This document shows positions 25,180 to 34,719 of a DNA stretch of 64,000 nt, in pieces. Where the stretch lies: assembly GCF_963665245.1 (NCBI RefSeq), contig NZ_OY762267.1, positions 4,002,001 through 4,066,000 of the forward strand, read 5' to 3'. The position numbers were made by a program, and so were the translations under genes. The stretch is from an uncultured Paludibaculum sp. GTDB lineage: Bacteria; Acidobacteriota; Terriglobia; Bryobacterales; Bryobacteraceae. Below the pieces are notes generated by a model. That model ran no database searches. It was not told the DNA's origin and saw nothing but the letters and a program-made list of their open reading frames with translations. Numbering within the stretch: the stretch's first letter is position 1; every line of letters starts with the position of its first letter.

Positions 25180-27558
25180 ATGAACTTGAGCCTCGATTTC
25201 CCTGAACCCAATCGTGAAGGAACACGGGAGGACTCGTTGGGTTTGTCCCGACGGGCGGACCTCGATGCGGCGATCGCCCGCTTGCGAGCCTGGATGGAAG
25301 AGCCCAACTCGCCCATCCGTGCCATCCGCCACCAACCGGCCAAGCCGGGCCAGTTCGTCCCGATGCCTGGCGGCATTCCGGCGTCGTTACGGAAGGTTCT
25401 GGAAGAGAAGGGTATCACCCAGCTCTACACGCACCAGGGTGCCTGTTTCGAGACGCTCCAGGACGGCGGCAATCCAGTGGTGGTCACGCCCACGGCCAGC
25501 GGCAAGACGCTTTGCTACAACCTGCCGATCCTGCACCGTCTGGTGGCCGATCCGGAAGCCAGGGCGCTCTACCTCTTTCCCACCAAGGCTCTGGCCGAAG
25601 ACCAACTCCACGAGTTCCACTCCATCGTGGAGGCCATGGGCTCCGGCGTCCGGGCGTTCACCTACGATGGCGACACGCCGCAAGACGCCCGCAAACAGAT
25701 CCGCGAACGGGCCAACGTGGTCCTCACAAATCCCGACATGCTGCACGCCGGGATCCTGCCACACCACACCAAGTGGACCAAGCTGTTCGAGAACCTCCGC
25801 TACATCGTCATCGACGAGCTCCACTACTACCGAGGTGTATACGGCAGCCACCTGGCCAACGTGCTGCGGAGGCTGGCGCGCATCTGTGAGTTCTACGGAG
25901 CGAAACCTCAGTTCATCTGCTGCTCGGCCACCATTGCAAATCCTAAGACGCTGGCCGAGGCCCTCACGGGCACCGAGTTCCGGCTGGTCGACCAGAGCGG
26001 TGCGCCGACGGGCGAGAAGTACTTTGTTTTCTATAATCCACCCGTGGTCAACCGGCAGTTGGGCATCCGTCGCGGCTACCTGAACGAGACGCGCCGCATC
26101 GCCTCGGAGTTCATCCAGCGCGGGCAGCAGACCCTGGTCTTCGCCAACAACCGGCTGGCTACCGAGGTGCTGCTGAAGTATCTCAAGGACGCCTGTGAGA
26201 AGCCCGGTCAGGCCGGGACCGTGCGGGGCTACCGCGGCGGCTATCTGCCCCGCGAGCGCCGTGAAATCGAGCGCGGTTTGCGGGACGGCGGCATCCGCGC
26301 CGTGGTCGCCACCAACGCGCTGGAACTCGGCATCGACATCGGCTCCCTCGACGTGGTCGTCATGGCCGGCTACCCCGGCTCCATCGCGTCCACCTGGCAG
26401 CGCTCCGGTCGCGCGGGCCGGCGGCTGGGCACATCACTGGCCCTGATGATCGCCTCCAGCGCTCCATTGGATCAGTATGTGGTCGAGCACCCGGAGTATT
26501 TCTTCGAAGGCTCGCCAGAGCACGCCCAGATCAACCCCGACAACCTTGAGATTCTCATCAACCATCTAAAGTGCGCGGCCTTTGAACTGCCCATCAAGGA
26601 CGGCAGCAGGTTCGGTCCGCACGATACCGCCGAGCTGTGTAGCTTCCTTGAGGAACTGCGCGTCGTCCACCATAGCGGCGGAGCCTGGCATTGGACCTCG
26701 GACAGCTACCCGGCCGACGCCATCAGCCTGCGTTCCGTCACCAGCGACAACTTCGTGGTCATTGACATCACCAACGAGGAGCGGCTCATCGCCGAAGTGG
26801 CCTTCCCGGCTGCCCTCGTCGAGTTGCACGAGAAGGCGATCTACCTGCACGAAGCCCGGCAGTATCAGGTGGAGAAGATGGACTACGAAGGTCGCAAGGC
26901 CTATGTCCGTCAAGTGGAGTGCGACTACTTCACCGACGCCATCGACTACACGCAAGTCAAAGTGCTGGAAGAGTTTGACTCCGTGCCGGTGGACACCGCC
27001 AAATCGGCCCACGGTGAGGTGCGCGTGAACCGGCAGATCGTGGGCTTCAAGAAGGTGAAGTTCTACACCAACGAGAATGTCGGCGCCGGGACGCTATCGC
27101 TACCTGAGCAGGAGATGCACACGACCTCGTTCTGGCTCCACTTTCCCGTTGAGTTCCTGGACAAGTTCCCTGACCTGACACCCACCGATAAGATGAATGC
27201 TCTCAGTGGCTTAGGAAACGCTTTACGGACCGTGGGATCGCTGCTGCTGATGTGCGACCCGCGCGACCTGGGCGTCACCCTGACGGAAGAGATCTCGCCG
27301 GACGTACGCGGCTTCGAGCCGAATCTGCACCTGTACGACAACTTCCCCGGCGGCATCGGCCAGAGCGCGCCGTTGTTCCAGATGACCACGCAACTGCTCC
27401 AGGGTGCCCGCCAGCTCATCCAGGCGTGCGGGTGCGAGAGCGGCTGCCCGAGTTGTGTGGGCCCGGCAGGGGAGACCGGAGCGCGCAGCAAGCAATCGGC
27501 CCTCGAAATCCTGGCCGTGCTCACAGGCGAGCCGCTGCCCCAAGTCACTTCACGGTGA
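25180..27558 (+). CDS. mrfA: MrfA-like DEAD/DEAH-box helicase with DUF1998 zinc domain
   Basis: 792-residue superfamily 2 DNA helicase of the YprA/MrfA/Hrq1 group, in which B. subtilis MrfA acts in mitomycin-C DNA repair. Motif I 'TPTASGKT' (about residue 105), motif II 'VIDELHYY' (DELH in place of DEAH), motif III 'SATIANP', then the second RecA lobe with 'ATNALELGIDIGSLDVV' and 'QRSGRAGRR', and the C-terminal MrfA zinc domain with cysteines in 'ACGCESGCPSCVGP'. The partner exonuclease MrfB is not adjacent. Its 3' end overlaps the convergent surface-protein gene by 14 bases. Confidence 0.88.
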   Translation: MNLSLDFPEPNREGTREDSLGLSRRADLDAAIARLRAWMEEPNSPIRAIRHQPAKPGQFVPMPGGIPASLRKVLEEKGITQLYTHQGACFETLQDGGNPVVVTPTASGKTLCYNLPILHRLVADPEARALYLFPTKALAEDQLHEFHSIVEAMGSGVRAFTYDGDTPQDARKQIRERANVVLTNPDMLHAGILPHHTKWTKLFENLRYIVIDELHYYRGVYGSHLANVLRRLARICEFYGAKPQFICCSATIANPKTLAEALTGTEFRLVDQSGAPTGEKYFVFYNPPVVNRQLGIRRGYLNETRRIASEFIQRGQQTLVFANNRLATEVLLKYLKDACEKPGQAGTVRGYRGGYLPRERREIERGLRDGGIRAVVATNALELGIDIGSLDVVVMAGYPGSIASTWQRSGRAGRRLGTSLALMIASSAPLDQYVVEHPEYFFEGSPEHAQINPDNLEILINHLKCAAFELPIKDGSRFGPHDTAELCSFLEELRVVHHSGGAWHWTSDSYPADAISLRSVTSDNFVVIDITNEERLIAEVAFPAALVELHEKAIYLHEARQYQVEKMDYEGRKAYVRQVECDYFTDAIDYTQVKVLEEFDSVPVDTAKSAHGEVRVNRQIVGFKKVKFYTNENVGAGTLSLPEQEMHTTSFWLHFPVEFLDKFPDLTPTDKMNALSGLGNALRTVGSLLLMCDPRDLGVTLTEEISPDVRGFEPNLHLYDNFPGGIGQSAPLFQMTTQLLQGARQLIQACGCESGCPSCVGPAGETGARSKQSALEILAVLTGEPLPQVTSR

Positions 27559-29227
27559 CCGTGACGCCCACCTGACTGGTCACCAAACCCAAGGTCAACA
27601 AAACAGGCACTGCCTTGCCCGACGGAATTGTGGACGGCACTGCGGCCTTGATCAGCATGAGGCCCGAAACCAGGCCGGGTGCCGGCCCGAAATAAGCCGG
27701 TGTCACGTCCGTACCGCCAATGTTCAGCGTGGCCGTTGGGGCTGTCAGATTGGACTCCGCAGTGACGATCTCTCCGTCGACACCCGCGGGCGTGGTGGCC
27801 CCTATTCCCGTGGTGTAGAGCCAGATAGTCGTCCCCTTCAGAGCCGCGTTGGTTTCCGTGTTGAGCGTCAGTTCTCCGGTGGAGGCGTTCTCGTTGAAGA
27901 CCGCCCCGGCGCCCGTCCCCGATGAACCGAGCGCGAACAGGCCCGGCGCGGTGGGTGCCACCGACACCGGATAGACCCACGAGGACGTTCCGTTGTAGTC
28001 CACCAACACGTTGAGACCCGGCCCAACGACGTCGTAGGGCACCATCGCCGCGATCTGCGTGGAGGAAACAAAGACCAGCGGCGCAGGTGCCGCGCCAAAG
28101 AAGACCTGGACTCCGGCCAAAGTGCTCGCGATCGGCGTCGCGCCGACAGGTGGCTGGAAGGTCACGATGGAGTCCGGCCCCAAGCCGGTGCCAAATATAC
28201 TCACAAACTCGCCGGGAGCAATCGATCCCGACTGGAAACTCGCTCCGTTCGTGATGCCGGTGATGCGAGGGCCGGGTGAATAGACCGTAAACGTCGCATC
28301 CGTCGAGACGCCGCCGCCTGGATTCGGGTTGGTCACGGCGATATTTAAGGTGCCGGCCGATGCCATCAGGGACGGCGGGATGCTCGCCTGCAGAACGGTA
28401 GGCCCCAGAAGAGTGGAAGACAGGGTCTGCCCGTTGGCCGTTACCGTCGAAGCGGAGTAGAAGTTGCTGCCCGTCAAGGTGATCGTCGTTGCGGCCGAGC
28501 CCTGCGTGGCACCGGCCGGGAAGATCGCGTTCAAGGCAGGCGCTCCCGGATTCACCGTCAGCTCGAAGCTGACCGTTTGGGTCTTGTTGGCAGCGGTCGG
28601 AGCATCAATTTTGATGGACCCCTTGTAAGTACCCGGCGTGAGACCAGTGGGGTCGACGGTGAGTGCTACCTGCGAGCTGAAGGCCGGAAATATGATGCCG
28701 CTCTTGGGCGTTGCCTTGAGCCAGGAGGCTCCGGAGATGGTGACAGTAAAGGACAATAGGGCCCCACCTCCGCTCAGACTCAGGGCCACTGGGGAGGGCG
28801 CCGGATCGCCGCGCGTATACGTAAGCGTCACGGGGCTGGGCGTCACCACCAGCGTCGCGGGCGGCGCTTTGACCGACAAGGTGACGGCCACGTTCAAGGT
28901 GGTGCCACCTGTCGGGGTCAGCATGATGATCGTTGTGTAGGTGCCCACGGCCAGGCTGGTGGGGTTGACGCTCACTTTGAGGCTGGCATTCGTCTTGGCA
29001 CTGTCAGGCGTTACCGTCAGCCACGGCGCACCGGTGATAGCGGCCGTGAACGTCACGGCCGGACCGCTGGCCGGCGCAACCGCCAGAGTCTGCGCGGCGG
29101 GAAACGTGGCGGATCCCAAAGTGTATGTGTAGTTCAGACTTGCCGGCGTCGCCTTGAGAGTCTGGCCGTCGGCTGGCGGGGCAAGCAGTGCCACTGCCGC
29201 CAGAATTCCGATGTGAACGCTTTTCAA
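27545..29227 (-). CDS. Secreted Ig-like/IPT surface protein with Solibacter-type C-terminal domain
   Basis: About 560 residues. Signal peptide ('VHIGILAAVALLAPPADGQ'), three bacterial Ig-like/BACON-style repeats of about 90 residues each with 'TPASLNYTYTLG', 'SGASWLKATPKSG' and 'PTGLTPGTYKGSI', one IPT/TIG domain ('LNAIFPAGATQGSAATTITLTGSNF'-like), then the ~210-residue TIGR03437-type domain starting 'GASFQSGSIAPGEFVSIFGTGLGP'. These are extracellular adhesion or display modules. TTG at 29227 is chosen: a GGAGG ribosome-binding site (29236-29240) lies eight bases before it and it directly begins the signal peptide. An ATG at 29251 lacks such a site. Confidence 0.85.
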   Translation of the reverse strand: MKSVHIGILAAVALLAPPADGQTLKATPASLNYTYTLGSATFPAAQTLAVAPASGPAVTFTAAITGAPWLTVTPDSAKTNASLKVSVNPTSLAVGTYTTIIMLTPTGGTTLNVAVTLSVKAPPATLVVTPSPVTLTYTRGDPAPSPVALSLSGGGALLSFTVTISGASWLKATPKSGIIFPAFSSQVALTVDPTGLTPGTYKGSIKIDAPTAANKTQTVSFELTVNPGAPALNAIFPAGATQGSAATTITLTGSNFYSASTVTANGQTLSSTLLGPTVLQASIPPSLMASAGTLNIAVTNPNPGGGVSTDATFTVYSPGPRITGITNGASFQSGSIAPGEFVSIFGTGLGPDSIVTFQPPVGATPIASTLAGVQVFFGAAPAPLVFVSSTQIAAMVPYDVVGPGLNVLVDYNGTSSWVYPVSVAPTAPGLFALGSSGTGAGAVFNENASTGELTLNTETNAALKGTTIWLYTTGIGATTPAGVDGEIVTAESNLTAPTATLNIGGTDVTPAYFGPAPGLVSGLMLIKAAVPSTIPSGKAVPVLLTLGLVTSQVGVTVTVK

Positions 29228-29271
29228 AACGCGAGCCTCCACGAGACTCATCGGAGGCGGCGGGGCGGGTA

Positions 29272-31122
29272 TTACAGAATCATTCGCTGTTCACCGTCGC
29301 GGCGCGTCACCCGTTCCCGATCGAGAAACTCAAGCAGTGGGATGGCGTACTTGCGCGAGACGCCGGTCCATTCCTTGAACTCGGACACCCCAAACCGAGC
29401 GCCCTTTCTCTGGGCCAGCAGTGCCCGCAACTGCTCGACGGCCTCCGAGTGGTAGATGAGATCGGCCGAGACACGCACCAACTTCTTGTCTTTCAAGAGG
29501 ATCTGGAGGAGGGTCCGGGCCCGTACCGCATCGACGCCCGACTTCGCCAGCACCTCGCTAACGGCCGGCACGGTCAGCCCGGCTTCGCGAAACAGGGCCT
29601 CTATCCGGCCGATCGCTTCGTCCTCCTCTTCCTTCAGTTGAAGGCGGTGCGAGCTCAGCCGCAGCAGATCCTCTTCGGCCACGACGTCTTTCATCGACGC
29701 CACAAGGGTATCGAGCAGGAAGATCGGCGCCGGGGCGGCTGCGCGGGACATGCCGCGCAGCAGGGGATTCTGGCGGTGGAACCCGGCCAGCATGCGCCGC
29801 AGTTGCTCCGCGAAGGCATCCAGCGAGGACCGGGCAATCAGCCGTGGTTCCGCCGCTCGCACCGGCACCAGACCGGCGGCCGGTGCGGCAGCCGCCAGAG
29901 TTTCCGGCGTGACGCCCATGCGCGCGACGAGGGCCGCGACAGTACATCCGTCTGCGTCTTCCCGGGCGAACAAGGCCATCCGGGCTGGCAGTGCGGCCGT
30001 CTCGAGCAAAGCGAGCCGTTCCAGAACCTGCGGCTTCTTCATCCGAAGAGGTGGAGCGTTGTCCAGCACCACACCTCCGCCGATGGTGATCACCGGCGAG
30101 AACATACGAGCGATGAAGCGGTCGCCGGGCAGCAGCAGGAGTGGTTCCTTCAGTAACAGCCGCACAAAACCGGCCGTCCCGGGCTGCAGCGGATCGGTAC
30201 CGCGCAGCATGCGGACTTGCGCCTCCACTTCGGCCGTACCGGCATGAAAATGGATGGGCGCGCGGTGTTTCAGCGGCTGCGCTCCGGGCAGCAGGGTGAA
30301 CGAACAGTCGATGGCCTGGGTGGCGTGGAAGAGTCCGGGCGGGGTGAGCACCATGCCACGGGCCAGTTCCGATGCTTCGACGCCAGCCAGATTGACGGCG
30401 GTTCGCTGCCCGGCGGACGCCTTACTCACGGCTCCGCCATGCACCTGGACGCCGCGAACGCGCAGCAGGCGTCCTCCGGGATGGACTTCCACCTCCTGTT
30501 CGACCGCTAACTGGCCCGCCGTCAAGGTGCCGGTGACGACGGTTCCGAAGCCTTTCAGGGTGAACGACCGGTCGATGGGCAGACGGAATGGCACAGCCGT
30601 GTCGCGGTTGGCGGCCCGGCCAGCCATGGCGGCCATTGCTTCGCGCAACGCAGGCAGCCCGGCACCCGTCACACCGCTGACCGCCAGAATCGGCGCGCCC
30701 TCGAGAAAGGACCCGGCCACGAATTCAGCGGCCTCCATGCGAGCGAGTTCCAGAATGTCTTCATCCACGGAGTCGGCTTTGGTCAGGACGACCAGACCCT
30801 GCTGGATGCCCAGCAACCGGCAGATGTCGAAGTGCTCACGCGTTTGGGGCTTGATGGATTCGTCGGCGCCGATCACCAGCAACACCATATCGATGCCGCC
30901 GGCGCCGGCCAGCATGTTCTTTACGAATCGCTCGTGGCCGGGCACATCGACGAAGCCAAAGCGCACTCCGGCATGCTCCAGGTGGGCAAATCCGAGGTCG
31001 ATGGTGATGCCGCGGCGCTTCTCTTCCTCCAGCCGGTCGGTATCGATGCCGGTGAGCGCCCGGACCAAAGTTGTCTTGCCATGGTCGATATGGCCTGCCG
31101 TGCCGACGATAATATTCTTCAT
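29272..31122 (-). CDS. selB: Selenocysteine-specific elongation factor SelB
   Basis: GTPase that delivers Sec-tRNA to recoded UGA codons. 616 residues: G1 'GTAGHIDHGKTTLVRAL', 'RRGITIDLGFAHLE', G3 'DVPGHERFVKNMLAG', G4 'TKAD', then two beta-barrels and four C-terminal winged-helix repeats for SECIS binding (ends 'ISEFKEWTGVSRKYAIPLLEFLDRERVTRRD' in outline). The unusual acidic/threonine GTPase ending expected of EF-Tu is absent, matching SelB. ATG at 31122 starts at the family N-terminus and shares bases with the divergent VWA gene start. selA, selD and tRNA-Sec are not in the window. Confidence 0.93.
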   Translation of the reverse strand: MKNIIVGTAGHIDHGKTTLVRALTGIDTDRLEEEKRRGITIDLGFAHLEHAGVRFGFVDVPGHERFVKNMLAGAGGIDMVLLVIGADESIKPQTREHFDICRLLGIQQGLVVLTKADSVDEDILELARMEAAEFVAGSFLEGAPILAVSGVTGAGLPALREAMAAMAGRAANRDTAVPFRLPIDRSFTLKGFGTVVTGTLTAGQLAVEQEVEVHPGGRLLRVRGVQVHGGAVSKASAGQRTAVNLAGVEASELARGMVLTPPGLFHATQAIDCSFTLLPGAQPLKHRAPIHFHAGTAEVEAQVRMLRGTDPLQPGTAGFVRLLLKEPLLLLPGDRFIARMFSPVITIGGGVVLDNAPPLRMKKPQVLERLALLETAALPARMALFAREDADGCTVAALVARMGVTPETLAAAAPAAGLVPVRAAEPRLIARSSLDAFAEQLRRMLAGFHRQNPLLRGMSRAAAPAPIFLLDTLVASMKDVVAEEDLLRLSSHRLQLKEEEDEAIGRIEALFREAGLTVPAVSEVLAKSGVDAVRARTLLQILLKDKKLVRVSADLIYHSEAVEQLRALLAQRKGARFGVSEFKEWTGVSRKYAIPLLEFLDRERVTRRDGEQRMIL

Positions 31123-32221
31123 GAGGCCGGTGTTCGTACTTATGTTCGCCGCGATGGCGGCGGCGGCGCAATCGCCCGCACCGCAACCGGCTCGCCCGCC
31201 GGGCGGCGGATGGCGGAAGGTGGAGAATCCGAAGTCGACCCAAACGCCCCCGGCGGCAGCCCCCAAGGCGCCGGAAACGGCCAAGCCGGCCGCGCCGGGA
31301 GCGGAGTCGACGGAGACGCCGACGTTCAAGGCCAGCACCGCGTTGGTGCGCGTCGATGTCCAGGTGATCAACAACAAACAGCCGCTCACGGGGCTGACCG
31401 CGGCGGATTTCGTGCTGAAGGAAGAAGGCGTCGACCGGCGCATCGAGTACTTCGGCCGGGAGACCGAACCGCTGCAGGTGATGCTGCTGCTAGACGTATC
31501 GGGCAGCATGGGCAAGCTGCTGCGTGAGATGGCCGGCGTTGCGCAGGAAGCGCTCTCCAGCCTGCAACCGGCGGATCAGGTGGGCGTCGCGCTCTTCTCC
31601 CGCAAGGCCGAGTTGGCCCAGGAGCTGACCGGTGAGCGGCGCTTGGCCGTGGTGGCCTTGAAGGACGCGCCGCTGGATCACGACCTGGGCGCCGGGACGG
31701 ACATCAACGAGTCGATCCTGCAGGTAACCGAGTATCTGAAAGAGCAGCCCCCATTTGCCGGACGCCGGGCTCTGATCATCCTCACCGACAATGGCGGCAT
31801 GCACTACCAGGTTCCGGACGAGAAAGTGGTGCGCGCGCTTTCCGAGACCGATATGGTGTTGAACGCCATTGTTCCGCCTGGGACGAAGCCGCCCGCGCCG
31901 ATGCCCAAGGGCCCGGAGGTGAATCCCGATTTCACCCCGGCGAACGTCTTCCGCCTGGCGGAGGACACGGGGGGCGAGGTGCTGAGGGCAGACAAAGCGG
32001 GCGCGCGCTTCCAGGAGATGATGGAGCGGATTCGCAATCGCTACAGCCTGGGTATCACGGCCACGGCGGCTCCGGAAGGCGCGTTCCGCCGGCTGGAAGT
32101 GGAACTGAGCGTGGAAGCGCGGCGGCGCTACCCGAAGGCTGAAGTCCATGCGCGGCCGGGCTACTATGCGCTGGGGCGAACAGACTCAGCACAGGCGACT
32201 CCGCCCGCCGTTCAGCAATAG
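31121..32221 (+). CDS. VWA domain protein, acidobacterial VWFA-related type
   Basis: About 366 residues, secreted. A signal peptide is followed by a proline/alanine-rich linker (about 20-70), then 'TALVRVDVQVINNKQPLTGLTAADFVLKE'-type N-terminal strand region and a von Willebrand A domain with the MIDAS 'DVSGSMG' (D125), 'DLGAGTDINESI' and 'LIILTDNGG'. This arrangement is the TIGR03436 family, expanded in acidobacteria and of unknown function. The ATG at 31121 overlaps the selB start on the other strand; ATG at 31142 or GTG at 31130-31132 would also preserve the signal peptide. Confidence 0.85.
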   Translation: MRPVFVLMFAAMAAAAQSPAPQPARPPGGGWRKVENPKSTQTPPAAAPKAPETAKPAAPGAESTETPTFKASTALVRVDVQVINNKQPLTGLTAADFVLKEEGVDRRIEYFGRETEPLQVMLLLDVSGSMGKLLREMAGVAQEALSSLQPADQVGVALFSRKAELAQELTGERRLAVVALKDAPLDHDLGAGTDINESILQVTEYLKEQPPFAGRRALIILTDNGGMHYQVPDEKVVRALSETDMVLNAIVPPGTKPPAPMPKGPEVNPDFTPANVFRLAEDTGGEVLRADKAGARFQEMMERIRNRYSLGITATAAPEGAFRRLEVELSVEARRRYPKAEVHARPGYYALGRTDSAQATPPAVQQ

Positions 32222-32230
32222 ACGGCCGGA

Positions 32231-33364
32231 TCAGGCGGCGAAGACACGTTTGCCGACGGCGCCCGGGCCAAAGTCGATTTTGGCGTCCTTGAGCTTGAGA
32301 CCCGCGATTTCGATGTCTTCGAGGCGGGCGGAGCCAAGACCGGCGGCTTCGGCCAGCAGCAGGGTGTTGTCGCCGCGGATGAAGGGGCCCTGGCCGCGAG
32401 TGGCGCGTGGATCGTAGCCCATCACGGCCGTGCAAACGGTGTCTGTACAGACCTGATTGCGGCCAACCAGCAGCAGGCCCGGCTTCATGATCTCGACGCC
32501 CTGATTCCATTCGCCCTCACCGCCGCGGATGGTCTCGATACCGTCGACGATGGACAGATCGACGGGACGAATGGCGCAGAGATCGACGACGATGCGAGGG
32601 ATCCGGAAACCGGGCTCGCGCGGAGTGCTGGGGTCGAGCTCCTGGGGGACGCCCTTGGGCGGGGTGCGCGTGCCGTTGTGGCCTACCGGACCACGCTCCT
32701 GGCGGGGATCCTCATTGCCGCTGGGGCCGGCATCGCCGCCATAGAGTGAGCAGGGCGTGAGGCCGAAGTTGTTCTTCATCGTCATGGTGACGCCGGCCAG
32801 CCAGTGGTTCTTCAGCTTGGACATGGAGACGTAGGCGTCGCAGTCGGCGAACGAGTGGTTGAGGTCGTAGGAGGGGAAGATGCGGCCGCCGCCCGGCACC
32901 TTCATGCGGGTGTACTGGGTGCCCAGGCCGAGATTGTTGGTGTTCTCCCACTCGACCTTGGTCCCGCAGTTTTCTATCGCTTTGATGTCGAGGCCGTAGC
33001 GCGCCCAGAGTTCGCGGTCCGACTTGGCGGGGAAGAAGCTCTCAAGAATGCGGATGCGCTTGGCGCCGGCGCGGGCCATCAACTGGCAGGTGGCCAGGAC
33101 GCTGCCCGGATCCGTGCGATAAGGCAGCTCGGCCTTGACCGGGAAACGCGCCGGGTTGCCGGTGAGGTTCAGCTTGAGGGCGACGGTCTTGTTGCGGACG
33201 ATGGGGGCGAGTCCGCCCACCTGGTCGAACATGGTGCGGAGCGTGTCGTAAACCTTGGCGTCGTAGGCGCGCAGGCGGGCGATGGAAACGGTGGACGCGG
33301 GGGCCGGCTTGGCCAAACCCAGGGCTGCGGCGGCGGGCAGGGCGAAGAGATCGCGACGGGTCAT
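32231..33364 (-). CDS. DUF362 domain protein with twin-arginine-like signal
   Basis: 377 residues. N-terminus 'MTRRDLFALPAAAALGLA' resembles a Tat signal, implying export in folded form. The DUF362 core follows: 'VALKLNLTGNPA', 'GAKRIRILESFF', 'MSKLKNHWLAGVTMTMKNNFGLTP' and 'GLLLVGRNQVCTDTVCTAVMGYDP'. Family function is uncertain, often discussed as iron-sulfur related, but no 4Fe-4S ferredoxin motif is present here. AAGGAG ribosome-binding site nine bases before the ATG. It converges on the VWA gene. Confidence 0.88.
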   Translation of the reverse strand: MTRRDLFALPAAAALGLAKPAPASTVSIARLRAYDAKVYDTLRTMFDQVGGLAPIVRNKTVALKLNLTGNPARFPVKAELPYRTDPGSVLATCQLMARAGAKRIRILESFFPAKSDRELWARYGLDIKAIENCGTKVEWENTNNLGLGTQYTRMKVPGGGRIFPSYDLNHSFADCDAYVSMSKLKNHWLAGVTMTMKNNFGLTPCSLYGGDAGPSGNEDPRQERGPVGHNGTRTPPKGVPQELDPSTPREPGFRIPRIVVDLCAIRPVDLSIVDGIETIRGGEGEWNQGVEIMKPGLLLVGRNQVCTDTVCTAVMGYDPRATRGQGPFIRGDNTLLLAEAAGLGSARLEDIEIAGLKLKDAKIDFGPGAVGKRVFAA

Positions 33365-33636
33365 GGGGAGCTCCTTTTCGTGTGATGCACCGGGCCGGCT
33401 CGACTGCTGCGTCCGGCGGAAGAAGACAAGGCCAATGTACACCAGGATGGGCCGGAATGAGCACGGCAATTCCCAAATGGGGGATCCGCGGCGCGAGCGG
33501 AGTGTGTCATGCTGGGCAAATAGAGGGGTACGCGCCTGTCCAGGTCTGGGATGCCTGCCGCGGCGCCTGGCGGACGCATTGGGTTCCGCCGCCGGCTGAT
33601 GGCCGGAGACGCACCACCTTCCCCCAAGGAGAAGAA

Positions 33637-34704
33637 ATGAGCTCTACCAAGATTGTTGAACTGCTGGGTAGCCACGCCGAATCGTTGCTGGGCTTCTCTC
33701 AACCGAAGATTTCGAAAGAACGGCTGCACGTACCCGGGCCGGATTTCGTCGATCGTATCTACGCCCAATCCGATCGCAACAACCGCGTGCTGGGCAACCT
33801 GCAGTGGATGTTCCAGGCGGGCCGTCTGGCCGGCACGGGCTATATGTCGATTCTGCCCGTTGACCAGGGGATCGAGCACTCAGGCGGTGCGAGCTTCGCG
33901 AAGAACCCGGACTACTTCGACGCCGAGAACATCGTGAAGCTGGCGATTTACGGCGGCTGCAATGCGGTGGCTTCGACGTTTGGCGTGCTGGGCTTCGTGG
34001 CCCGGAAGTACGCTCACAAGATCCCGTTCATTGTGAAGGTGAACCACAACGAGCTGCTCACATATCCGAACAAGGCCGATCAAATCATGTTCGGCACGGT
34101 GAAGCAGGCCTACGACATGGGTGCGGCGGCGATTGGCGCGACGATCTACTTCGGGTCGGATCAGAGCTCGCGGCAGATTGTCGAAGTGAGTCAGGCGTTC
34201 GCGCTGGCACACGAGTACGGCATGGCGACAGTGCTGTGGTGCTACCTGCGGAACAGCGCGTTCAAGAAGGACAAGGACTATCACGTGTCGGCCGATCTGA
34301 CGGGCCAGGCCAATCACCTGGGCGTGACGATCGAGGCGGACATCATCAAGCAGAAGCTACCCGAGAACAACGGCGGCTACCTGGCGCTGAACGCGGGCGA
34401 TTCGAGCTACGGCAAGCTGGACAAGCGGATCTATAGCGAACTGACGAGTGACCATCCGATTGATCTCACTCGTTACCAGGTGGCGAACTGCTACATGGGC
34501 CGCGCCGGGCTGATCAACAGCGGCGGCGCGTCGGGCGCGAACGACTTCGCCGAGGCCGTGGCCACGGCAGTGATCAACAAGCGCGCCGGCGGCACTGGCC
34601 TGATCTCGGGGCGCAAGGCGTTCCAGCGGCCGATGAAGGAAGGCGTGGAACTGTTGAACACGATCCAGGACGTGTACCTGGATAGTTCGATCACTGTGGC
34701 GTAA
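33637..34704 (+). CDS. fbaB: Class I fructose-bisphosphate aldolase (FbaB/DhnA family)
   Basis: 355 residues. Schiff-base TIM-barrel aldolase splitting fructose-1,6-bisphosphate into DHAP and glyceraldehyde-3-phosphate. Matches the archaeal-type/E. coli FbaB family: 'SILPVDQGIEHSGGASF', 'PFIVKVNHNELL', 'MGAAAIGATIYFGS', 'SGGASGANDFAEAV' phosphate-binding loop and 'LISGRKAFQRP'. ATG at 33637 follows an AAGGAG site. It sits 15 bases before a HAD hydrolase gene. Confidence 0.9.
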   Translation: MSSTKIVELLGSHAESLLGFSQPKISKERLHVPGPDFVDRIYAQSDRNNRVLGNLQWMFQAGRLAGTGYMSILPVDQGIEHSGGASFAKNPDYFDAENIVKLAIYGGCNAVASTFGVLGFVARKYAHKIPFIVKVNHNELLTYPNKADQIMFGTVKQAYDMGAAAIGATIYFGSDQSSRQIVEVSQAFALAHEYGMATVLWCYLRNSAFKKDKDYHVSADLTGQANHLGVTIEADIIKQKLPENNGGYLALNAGDSSYGKLDKRIYSELTSDHPIDLTRYQVANCYMGRAGLINSGGASGANDFAEAVATAVINKRAGGTGLISGRKAFQRPMKEGVELLNTIQDVYLDSSITVA

Positions 34705-34719
34705 GAGTCGGGGTCCCGC

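Noticed and set aside
30254..31120. Upstream extension of the VWA protein frame
   Set aside because: Antisense to selB and before the signal peptide; Ser/Arg/Pro-rich shadow sequence.
29272..32221. A selenoprotein beside selB read through UGA
   Set aside because: No frame interrupted by a single TGA with conserved Cys/Sec context was seen among the neighbouring genes.
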